Source: Corynebacterium genitalium ATCC 33030 (lineage in GTDB: Bacteria; Actinomycetota; Actinomycetes; Mycobacteriales; Mycobacteriaceae). Taken from it: a stretch of 64,000 nt of DNA. Under the pieces are notes generated by a model that did not search any database, was not told where the DNA came from, and worked only from the letters and a program-made list of their open reading frames with translations. The stretch lies in assembly GCF_000143825.1 (NCBI RefSeq), contig NZ_CM000961.1:1385448-1449447 (forward strand). Reading direction: 5' to 3'. Position numbers and translations under genes: made by a program. Each line of letters begins with the position of its first letter. Position 1 is the stretch's first letter. Positions 57,658-64,000 of the stretch are shown here, one piece after another.

Positions 57658-57690
57658 ACCTGTGGATAACGGTGGTTATCCACAGGTTTT
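57658..57690 (+). terminator. Terminator hairpin built from two DnaA-box sequences
   Basis: ACCTGTGGATAAC-GGTG-GTTATCCACAGGT is a perfect 13-base stem followed by TTTTG. Each arm carries a full TTATCCACA DnaA-box consensus. It ends the rnhB-DUF2469 transcript about 30 bases after the stop. A second role in DnaA binding is possible. Confidence 0.75.
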
Positions 57691-57808
57691 GTCGTTCTCG
57701 GATGTTTCTCTCCCCCTGACGGAACCGATCGAGGTTCTCCGGTAGTCCAACGAAGTAGATCGTTTCAGCACGACTCTTCACACAGGTTCTGGACAACAGG
57801 GGGGACAC

Positions 57809-58186
57809 ATGACTGCGGGCATCACGCCGCGCGACCAGTACATGCTGGGAGCACTGGGGGAGACAGAAGTAGCCACCCGCTACGAACAAGCGGGGTACAT
57901 CATCGTGGCGCGCAACTACCGCTGTCGCGATGGGGAGATAGACATTATCGCCATGGCCACAGACGGCACGACTGTGTTCGTGGAGGTGAAAACGCGCCGG
58001 GGCACGTGCTTCGGCGGCGCTGAATCCGTGACCGCACGCAAGCTAGCGCGCATGCGCAAAGCCGCGGTGCACTGGCTCAGAGATAAACCGTTCAGGCAGG
58101 TGCGGTTCGACGTTGTCGAAGTGCTTTTCGACGGTCACGACTGCCACACCCGCCTCTACCAAGGAGTCGACGATGGCTCTTGCTAG
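57809..58186 (+). CDS. YraN/UPF0102 nuclease-fold protein
   Basis: A 125-residue protein of the UPF0102 family. The PD-(D/E)xK-like core is visible as ALGETEVATRYEQAGYIIVARNYRC, DGEIDIIAM and VFVEVKTRRG. It is usually linked to DNA recombination or competence genes, and comM and dprA follow directly. A GGGGGGAC stretch precedes the ATG. It overlaps comM by 14 bases. Confidence 0.9.
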   Translation: MTAGITPRDQYMLGALGETEVATRYEQAGYIIVARNYRCRDGEIDIIAMATDGTTVFVEVKTRRGTCFGGAESVTARKLARMRKAAVHWLRDKPFRQVRFDVVEVLFDGHDCHTRLYQGVDDGSC

Positions 58187-59705
58187 TACCTACTCCGCCA
58201 CGGTCGAAGGCGTGACGGCACATTCGGTCACCGTGGAGGCCAACGTCGGTCCCGGCTTGCCGGGGATGCACATTGTCGGCCTCGGGGACAAAGCTGTCGG
58301 GGAGTCCCGGGACCGGATCCGCACCGCGGTGGCCAACTCGGGCTTGCCGTGGCCGCGGACGAAGATCATGGTCTCGCTCTCACCGGCCAACTTGCCGAAA
58401 GCCGGCTCACAATTCGATCTCCCTATCGCGCTGGCCGTTTTGGCCAGCATGGATCCGGTTATCGAGCGTCGCCTCAAGGGCTGCCTGGTAGTCGGCGAAC
58501 TGGGGTTGAGTGGCCAGCTCAGGCGTGTCGACGGCATTTTGCAGATCATCCTCGATGCCCTCCACAGCGTCCCGCTCCGAACCATCGAGCACATCGTCAT
58601 TCCCGCCGGTAACGCTCAAGAAGCGGCATTGGTTGGCCACCCCAGTGTGCGGATTGCGCAGAGTCTCACCGAAGCGTGGCAATGGCTCGCGGGGGAGCGG
58701 GAACTGCCCGGCTTGGAGAAGGTCGACCACGTCGTGCGTTCGGTCCCGGTTGCCGATTTCCGGGATGTCGTCGGGCAAGAGCAAGAGCGCCGCGCTTTCG
58801 AGATCGCTGCCGCCGGGGCGCACCACATTCTCATGATCGGCGCACCGGGTTCGGGCAAATCCATGCTGGCCGAGCGGTTGCCGTCCATCCTGCCCGAGCT
58901 TTCGTCACAGCAAGTCGTCGAGGCCACCGCGATTCATTCCATTTCCGGGGAGTCGAGTGGTGAGGTGATAGGGCAAGCTCCCTTTGTGGCGCCGCATCCG
59001 TCGTTAAGCAAGGCGGCGCTGATTGGTGGTGGTTCCGGGATTCCGCGACCGGGTGCCGTGAGCCACGCGCATCATGGCGTGCTGTTTCTCGACGAAGTCA
59101 GCGAGATCCCTGCCGACACCCTCGACGGGCTGCGCGTGCCGCTGGAAAAGGGGGAAGTTCGGCTTACCCGGGCGCGCCGGGAGGTGGTGTACCCGGCGAA
59201 CTTTCAGCTGGTCATGGCGGCGAATCCATGCCGTTGCGGGGTGGACGTGCCGGAGAAGTGCACCTGCCGGCCGATGGAACGCGTTAACTATCTGCGCAAT
59301 GTGTCGGGCCCGCTGCGTGATCGCGTCGATATCTCGCTCAGGACGTCTTCGGTCGGGGCGGTGGTGGGCAGGGCCGACAACGAACCGTCGGAAGCGATCG
59401 CGCAGCGAGTGCTGGCGGCGCGTGACCGGGCCAAGCACCGGTGGGAGAAAGCAGGCGTGCGCGCGGCAACCAATTCGCGCGTTGCGGGGGCGACATTGCG
59501 GCGGCACTTTCCGGCGGATGACGCCGGCATGGCGGTGATTGAGGGTGCCTTGGCGAATGGCGACATCACGCAGCGGGGAGTCGACCGGATCCTGCGTCTG
59601 TCGTGGACCATCGCCGATCTCGCGGGCGCGGAGCGGCCGAGCCTGGAGCACGTTTTCGATGCGCTGGAACTGCGCGCATCCAAGGAGAGGGGAGTACTGG
59701 TATGA
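58173..59705 (+). CDS. comM: ComM-type magnesium-chelatase-like ATPase
   Basis: A 510-residue AAA+ protein of the YifB/ComM family, a branch-migration helicase in natural transformation of other bacteria. An N-terminal domain (VEANVGPGLPGMHIVGL) leads to Walker A IGAPGSGKSMLAERL, Walker B GVLFLDEVSEIP, and a Cys cluster NPCRCGVDVPEKCTC. Start ATG 58173 has AAGGAG upstream. It overlaps dprA by ATGA. Confidence 0.92.
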   Translation: MALASTYSATVEGVTAHSVTVEANVGPGLPGMHIVGLGDKAVGESRDRIRTAVANSGLPWPRTKIMVSLSPANLPKAGSQFDLPIALAVLASMDPVIERRLKGCLVVGELGLSGQLRRVDGILQIILDALHSVPLRTIEHIVIPAGNAQEAALVGHPSVRIAQSLTEAWQWLAGERELPGLEKVDHVVRSVPVADFRDVVGQEQERRAFEIAAAGAHHILMIGAPGSGKSMLAERLPSILPELSSQQVVEATAIHSISGESSGEVIGQAPFVAPHPSLSKAALIGGGSGIPRPGAVSHAHHGVLFLDEVSEIPADTLDGLRVPLEKGEVRLTRARREVVYPANFQLVMAANPCRCGVDVPEKCTCRPMERVNYLRNVSGPLRDRVDISLRTSSVGAVVGRADNEPSEAIAQRVLAARDRAKHRWEKAGVRAATNSRVAGATLRRHFPADDAGMAVIEGALANGDITQRGVDRILRLSWTIADLAGAERPSLEHVFDALELRASKERGVLV

Positions 59706-60898
59706 GTGCATCGAAACTTGAGTCGTGGGCTTATCTGAACCGAGTCGTGGAGGGGCCCAACCGGCACCTGCTGGCGCACTTGAACGCCGGGCGTGATGCC
59801 GACGAGATCGCTCATGGGATCCGCACCCGCGCGAGTTGGCTGGGGGAGCTGGGTCCTGCGACAGAATCGCGCTACACCTGGGACCGCCCCGCCGAGGACC
59901 TGGAGGAGGCCGCGCAGCACGGATACTCGTTGATCACCCCGGAGCATCCGGAGTGGCCCGCCGATGAGATCGCAGCGTCATTCGGCAGCGCGTTGAGCAA
60001 GCAGGAGCGAGGGTTGGGACCGGCTGCCGACGAAGAGCCCCTCCCGCCTGAGGGGTACCCACCGCACTCATTGTGGGCGCGGGGCAATACGAACCTGGCG
60101 CAGTTATTCGCGCAGTCGGTGGGGATCGTCGGCACGCGAGCGGCGAGCGCCTACGGCCACCATGCAACCGCCGACTTGTGTACCGGTCTTGCGCGGCATA
60201 GGTACACGATCGTGTCCGGCGGGGCGCTGGGCATTGACACCGTCGCCCACGAGACCGCGTTGAACAACCAGGCGTTGACCGTTGTTGTGGCCGCGTGCGG
60301 GCCGGGGCAGATCTACCCGAAGCGCAACGGCAAGCTCTTCGACCGGATCGCGGCCGAGGGCGGGGCCATTGTCACCGAGTACCCGCCTGGAATGACTCCG
60401 GACCGGCACCGATTCCTGACTCGAAACCGGCTCGTGGCGGCGCTGACCCAAGGGTCGATCGTCGTCGAGGCTGCGTTCCGGTCGGGCGCGTTAAACACGC
60501 TGAAATGGGTGAAGACGTACAACCGCGTTCCCCTCGCAGTGCCGGGGCCAATCCTGGGGCCGGGCTCGCTGGGAACGAATCTGGCCATCAGAAACGACAG
60601 GGCTGACATGGTGCTCAGTGCCGACGATGCGCACCAGCAGCTCGGTGCGATCGGCTCCACTGATGCCGATGGACAGTTGGAGATCGACTTCGAGGCAGAC
60701 GCGATCCAGAAGCTCTCCCGCAACGAGCTGCGCGTCTACGACTCGCTGCCAGTGGCCGGAGCGGGCGGAATCGACGCCGAGGCCGTTGCCCAGGCGAGCG
60801 GGTTCACAATCGCCCTCGCAGTTCACTTGCTTATGGACCTGCACAAGAAAGGGCTCGTGGTCAGGAAAGGGAAGATGTGGGAAAGGAGTGAGAGCTAG
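59702..60898 (+). CDS. dprA: DNA-processing protein DprA
   Basis: A 398-residue DprA/Smf protein that loads RecA onto incoming single-stranded DNA. The Rossmann-like core has GIVGTRAASAYG, SGGALGIDTVAHE, TEYPPGMTPDRHRFLTRNRLVAALT and VVEAAFRSGALNT. A C-terminal winged-helix (about residues 340-398) is present. The expanded N terminus is typical of actinobacterial forms. The ATG overlaps the comM stop. Confidence 0.93.
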   Translation: MSASKLESWAYLNRVVEGPNRHLLAHLNAGRDADEIAHGIRTRASWLGELGPATESRYTWDRPAEDLEEAAQHGYSLITPEHPEWPADEIAASFGSALSKQERGLGPAADEEPLPPEGYPPHSLWARGNTNLAQLFAQSVGIVGTRAASAYGHHATADLCTGLARHRYTIVSGGALGIDTVAHETALNNQALTVVVAACGPGQIYPKRNGKLFDRIAAEGGAIVTEYPPGMTPDRHRFLTRNRLVAALTQGSIVVEAAFRSGALNTLKWVKTYNRVPLAVPGPILGPGSLGTNLAIRNDRADMVLSADDAHQQLGAIGSTDADGQLEIDFEADAIQKLSRNELRVYDSLPVAGAGGIDAEAVAQASGFTIALAVHLLMDLHKKGLVVRKGKMWERSES

Positions 60899-60902
60899 AC
60901 GG

Positions 60903-60936
60903 CAGCGCGGCACTTTCGCGTGTGAAGCGCCGCGCT
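60903..60936 (+). terminator. Hairpin after dprA
   Basis: CAGCGCGGC and GCCGCGCTG form a perfect nine-base stem just after the dprA stop, without a T-tract. Confidence 0.5.
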
Positions 60937-60943
60937 GGCTGCT

Positions 60944-61039
60944 GCATTTTCGTGCCGTCCACGCGTCAAGTAACACCTGCAACAGCAGTAACAGCTGAAC
61001 TGGGTGTTTGTAGAGGCGATTTCAACGGCACGAAAATGC
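60944..61039 (+). repeat. Perfect 15-base inverted repeat with nested stems
   Basis: GCATTTTCGTGCCGT (60944-60958) is the exact reverse complement of 61025-61039. Inside are AACACC/GGTGTT and CAGC/GCTG pairings. It could be a structured RNA or a small mobile-element remnant. Confidence 0.7.
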
Positions 61040-61157
61040 GAAAAATATTATGGGTTTCCATTGTTAGCCGAGCTGGGGTGCAGCGCAGGACCGGATGTTG
61101 GGCTGGCGATGATTTACCGGGTCTGAAACTTTTGGCTGCCGGGCAGCGTCGTTCTGG

Positions 61158-61163
61158 CATAAT
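61158..61163 (+). promoter_or_regulatory. Extended -10 of the LysE/RhtB gene
   Basis: TGG followed by CATAAT six bases before the GTG start, with no ribosome binding site, implies leaderless transcription. Confidence 0.5.
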
Positions 61164-61169
61164 TCCGGT

Positions 61170-61796
61170 GTGCTTTCACTTGCTGCACTATTCGGATTCG
61201 GTCTCGCGGTGGCGCCGCTCGTGGTCACGCCGGGTGCGAGCTTCACTTTGGTCAGTGCCCGCGGTCTGGCAGGGGATCGTCGCGGAGCTCGGGCGGTCAT
61301 TGCGGGCACTGCCCTGGGAATTCTCACGCACGGTCTCTTTGCTGGTGTCGGGCTCGCAGCGGTGGTGATGCGTTCCGCTGAGGCTTATCAAATACTGCGC
61401 CTAGTCGGCGCGGTGTACCTCGTAGCGCTTGGCTCGCTCTTGGTAGTCCGAGCTGCTCGCGGGCAAGGATCCAGCACGGCCGTTGTTCGTCCTCCAGCAA
61501 AAAACGCAGCGAAAGAAATTGGGCGTGCGTACCTCGCTAATGTGCTGAACGTAAAAGCGGCTACCGTGTATCTCACGTTGGCTCCGCAGTTTGTGCCCGT
61601 CCAATCTGTCGGGGTGGGATCGATGGTCACTCTCGCCTTCGTGCATGTCTTAGTGATGGCCGCGTGGTTAGGGCTCTGGTCGACTGGTTTGGTGGCCATG
61701 TCAGCTCGATTCAACATCGCCACATGGAAAAGGCGGATTGATCTGGCCGGCGGGGCGGTCCTGGTCTTCTTGGGTGTTCGCTCAGCAAGGCCGTGA
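61170..61796 (+). CDS. LysE/RhtB-family amino-acid exporter
   Basis: A 208-residue exporter of the RhtB/LysE group with about six membrane helices. TPGASFTLVSARGLAGDRRGARAVIAGTALG is the family signature near residues 20-50. It would export an amino acid or derivative; which one is not readable. Start at GTG 61170. It stands alone between dprA and xerC. Confidence 0.88.
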   Translation: MLSLAALFGFGLAVAPLVVTPGASFTLVSARGLAGDRRGARAVIAGTALGILTHGLFAGVGLAAVVMRSAEAYQILRLVGAVYLVALGSLLVVRAARGQGSSTAVVRPPAKNAAKEIGRAYLANVLNVKAATVYLTLAPQFVPVQSVGVGSMVTLAFVHVLVMAAWLGLWSTGLVAMSARFNIATWKRRIDLAGGAVLVFLGVRSARP

Positions 61797-61846
61797 ACCT
61801 GAATCGGGGCATGCGCGGATGTTCCGGAAAGCGGAATCGGCAGTCT

Positions 61847-61852
61847 TATACT
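61847..61852 (+). promoter_or_regulatory. Likely -10 of the xerC promoter
   Basis: TATACT is a good -10 about 40 bases before the xerC ATG, which has its own GGAGG site. No clear -35 was seen. Confidence 0.45.
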
Positions 61853-61891
61853 TCCACTGAAGATGAGAAGTAGAGTTCCGGAGGTTGGGCG

Positions 61892-62776
61892 ATGGCGCAG
61901 TTAGAAGAGGCTATCGATGACTTCGCTGATCACGCGCTGCTGGTCAAAGGCCGCTCCGAGGCGACAGTCAAGGGCTACCGCAGCGACCTGCGCACCTTGG
62001 CCGAGGTTGCTCCGACCTTCGACGATTTCACCCTCATCGCCCTGCGCGGGTGGCTCGCCGACGCGATGCGGCAGGGCCTTGCGCGCTCCACAATGGCGCG
62101 GCGTACCGCCGCAGCGCGAAGCTTTTCGACGTGGGCGTACGAGCGCGGCTACCTCGACTCCGATGTCGCAGCGCGGCTGGTGACTCCCCAGATCAACCGT
62201 CACCTGCCTGATGTGGTGACTTCATCGCGTGCGGGCGAGCTCGTCGAGGCGGAAATCAATCCTGACTCCGACGGACCAGAAGCCGCACGTGACCGGGCCA
62301 TGCTCGAGCTGATGTACGCGACAGGCATGCGTGTCGCGGAGCTGACGGGGCTGGATGTTGATGATGTCGATACCAAGCAGGGGCTCGCCCGCGTCACCGG
62401 AAAAGGCAACAAACAGCGGGTTGTGCCGTTTGGGGAGCGTGCCACGGCAGCCATCGAGGAATGGAAGACCCGCCGCACGGAACTCGTGAGTGACAAGAGC
62501 GGACACGCGCTGTTTCTCGGCTCCCGTGGCGGGCGGATTGATCAGCGGCAAGTCCGGCGCGTGGTGGAGCGCGCTGCGCAGCGCACCGGTGACACCGATC
62601 TGAGCCCCCACGCCCTGCGCCACAGTGCGGCAACGCACATGCTCGAAGGCGGGGCGGACCTGCGTGTGGTGCAGGAGTTGCTGGGGCACTCGTCGCTGCA
62701 GACGACGCAGATCTACACGCACGTTTCCGCGCAGCGGCTCAAGAACGTGTACGACCAGGCGCACCCGCGGGCGTGA
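61892..62776 (+). CDS. xerC: Tyrosine recombinase XerC/XerD-type
   Basis: A 294-residue site-specific recombinase used in chromosome dimer resolution. The catalytic set is complete: R in ATGMRVAELTGL, K in TGKGNKQR, the HxxR in LSPHALRHSAATHML, H in LLGHSSLQTTQIY, and the nucleophile Tyr in IYTHVS. Its position before the M23 peptidase and rpsB is the standard corynebacterial place of xerC. Its last 38 bases overlap the convergent M23 gene. Confidence 0.93.
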   Translation: MAQLEEAIDDFADHALLVKGRSEATVKGYRSDLRTLAEVAPTFDDFTLIALRGWLADAMRQGLARSTMARRTAAARSFSTWAYERGYLDSDVAARLVTPQINRHLPDVVTSSRAGELVEAEINPDSDGPEAARDRAMLELMYATGMRVAELTGLDVDDVDTKQGLARVTGKGNKQRVVPFGERATAAIEEWKTRRTELVSDKSGHALFLGSRGGRIDQRQVRRVVERAAQRTGDTDLSPHALRHSAATHMLEGGADLRVVQELLGHSSLQTTQIYTHVSAQRLKNVYDQAHPRA

Positions 62777-63284
62777 CACGCTGACCGGTGACGGGTTTGA
62801 GCCGGATCGGCGGGGCGTCGAGCAAGCTCAGCGGGTTGATATAGGAGTCTTTGCCGGTGCGCGCACCCCAATGGAGGCCCGCATGGTCTGCCATGGGGTG
62901 GGCCATTCTTCCGATCGGTTGGCCTTCGTGGACATGGTCGCCTACCTTCACGGTGGCGTGGACAGGCTGATAGGTGGTGCGGATTCCGTCGGGGTGGTCG
63001 ATGGAGACCGTCGGTACGCCGACGACAAGACCGGTGAAAGCGACCACTCCCTCTCCGGCAGCGAGGATGTCTTGGCCGGTGCGGGCAGCTAGGTCGACGC
63101 CGCGGTGGCCGGGCAGCCAGTTCTTCTCGGGTATGTCGGCGCTGCGGGTGACGCCAGTGGCGTGCGGGGTACCTGTTGTCGGGTCGACATAGGCGGCGGC
63201 CGGGGTGGCAGCGGCGATGCCCGTCACAAGCGTCATGAGCATCACAAGCGCGGCTAACGGGGGTGAAGCGGTGCGGGTGTTCAT
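62739..63284 (-). CDS. Secreted M23 (LytM-type) peptidase-domain protein
   Basis: A 181-residue exported protein with a signal peptide cleaving near ATPAAA (about residue 31). The M23 zinc motifs are HRGVDLAA and the late GLHWG, so the metal ligands H, D and H are present. It would act on peptidoglycan cross-links or regulate amidases. It is convergent with xerC, overlapping by 38 bases. Confidence 0.85.
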   Translation of the reverse strand: MNTRTASPPLAALVMLMTLVTGIAAATPAAAYVDPTTGTPHATGVTRSADIPEKNWLPGHRGVDLAARTGQDILAAGEGVVAFTGLVVGVPTVSIDHPDGIRTTYQPVHATVKVGDHVHEGQPIGRMAHPMADHAGLHWGARTGKDSYINPLSLLDAPPIRLKPVTGQRVTPAGAPGRTRS

Positions 63285-63388
63285 GGGGTTCAGTGTGGCG
63301 GGGATGGTGGGAGGATGCGTCGCTAAGCGAAATGCCCTGTGGAAAACCCGGAGTTGTCCACAACCCCGATTCGTCCGCGTGCCGTGAA

Positions 63389-63417
63389 TTGGCGCATACG
63401 CTGGAACGATGTAGACT
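63389..63417 (+). promoter_or_regulatory. rpsB promoter
   Basis: TTGGCG (63389-63394), 17 bases, TAGACT (63412-63417) is a good sigma-A promoter, giving a leader of about 250 bases before rpsB. Confidence 0.65.
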
Positions 63418-63423
63418 CCACTA

Positions 63424-63671
63424 CTAGCAGTGTGCCCTACGGGGTGTGCTGACTACGCGCGATGAAAATGCCTGGTAAGACCCTTGCGTCAAGGGCCTTG
63501 CGCAACACAGGTGCTATTACCCGCAACGGTCCCACGAACATGAGCACACGGGCGGTTCCCTGCCCGGTGAAAATTTTTGAGGGCGTGGGTGTGGCTCGTC
63601 GCTAGGGTGCGGGCAAAACCCGCACAACAGACAAGTAACCGAACACGATTCACTCCCAAGGAGACATTCCC
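63424..63671 (+). other. Structured 5' leader of rpsB
   Basis: The leader holds CCCTTG-CGT-CAAGGG (63481-63495) and GTGCGGG-CAAAA-CCCGCAC (63607-63625), both perfect short hairpins, before the AAGGAG ribosome binding site. No coding region is seen. A long structured leader before rpsB suggests post-transcriptional control. Confidence 0.5.
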
Positions 63672-64000
63672 ATGGCAGTCGTAACCATGCGTGAACTCCT
63701 CGACGCCGGTGTGCACTTCGGCCACCAGACGCGTCGTTGGAACCCGAAGATGCGTCGTTTCATCTTCACCGACCGCAACGGCATCTACATCATCGACCTG
63801 CAGCAGACGCTGACCTACATCGACGAGGCATACGAGTTTGTCAAGGAGACCGTCGCACACGGCGGCACCATCCTCTTCGTCGGCACCAAGAAGCAGGCTC
63901 AGGAGCCTGTCCAGGAAGAAGCTGACCGCGTGGGCATGCCGTACGTCAACCACCGCTGGCTCGGTGGCATGCTGACCAACTTCCAGACCGTGTCCAAGCG
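63672..64000 (+). CDS. rpsB: 30S ribosomal protein uS2 (5' part)
   Basis: The frame is open to the window end. [50 protein letters not shown] and [16 protein letters not shown], then [11 protein letters not shown] are standard uS2 segments. AAGGAG precedes the ATG by eight bases. The remaining half lies outside the window. Confidence 0.97.
   Translation, partial: MAVVTMRELLDAGVHFGHQTRRWNPKMRRFIFTDRNGIYIIDLQQTLTYIDEAYEFVKETVAHGGTILFVGTKKQAQEPVQEEADRVGMPYVNHRWLGGMLTNFQTVSK

Overview
The window reads as a chromosomal segment of a Corynebacterium species (GC-rich, mycolic-acid actinobacterium). The gene order hisDCB–MFS–hisHA–impA–hisFI–lgt–pyk, the sepIVA–DUF177–rnc–mutM–acyP–smc–ftsY–ffh run and the rpsP–rimM–trmD–rplS–lepB–rnhB–DUF2469–yraN–comM–dprA–xerC–rpsB run are all characteristic of corynebacteria and mycobacteria. 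Many genes start directly at a predicted transcription start (a -10 hexamer 6–8 bases before the start codon and no ribosome binding site), another habit of this group. It is not an obvious match to a single named species, and no species is assigned.

Layout. 1–4.6 kb: end of an exonuclease-like gene, glgX, a TetR regulator, a secreted lipoprotein and a membrane protein. 4.7–17 kb: the histidine operon, interrupted by a ribbon-helix-helix/Doc toxin–antitoxin pair, followed by a tryptophan-operon relic (TIGR02234-like membrane protein plus a TrpC-like protein with altered active site), lgt and pyk. 17–24 kb: a UvrA-like ABC ATPase, then a minus-strand operon abgT–pabAB–pabC for p-aminobenzoate formation and p-aminobenzoyl-glutamate transport. 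24–31 kb: accessory region. 31–36.7 kb: glycogen phosphorylase, a GalT-like protein, a small conserved protein and glycerate kinase. 36.8–38.2 kb: glutamate dehydrogenase. 38.2–50.2 kb: cell division, RNase III, DNA repair and SRP genes with an AGCS amino-acid transporter. 50.3–64 kb: a cell-envelope acyltransferase, ribosomal and tRNA-modification genes, signal peptidase, competence/recombination genes, an M23 peptidase and the start of rpsB.

The accessory region is the most unusual part. A segment between abgT and glgP appears to have been tandemly duplicated: a 63-base repeat plus a 45-base copy of the 3' end of glgP mark the joint near base 24460. The second copy of the repeat is itself split by an AT-richer insertion (about 24525–30031). 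That insertion carries an ArsR-type regulator, an MFS exporter, a 5-aminolevulinate-synthase-like enzyme, a GNAT acetyltransferase and a Gfo/Idh/MocA oxidoreductase, followed by a decayed serine-recombinase fragment. ALAS is not the normal haem route in actinobacteria, so this looks like a small acquired pathway for an amino-ketone-derived product with its own exporter and regulator. Next to it lies a SUFU-family (immunity-like) gene with a frameshifted small partner.

All functional calls are from reading the sequence; no database search was run.
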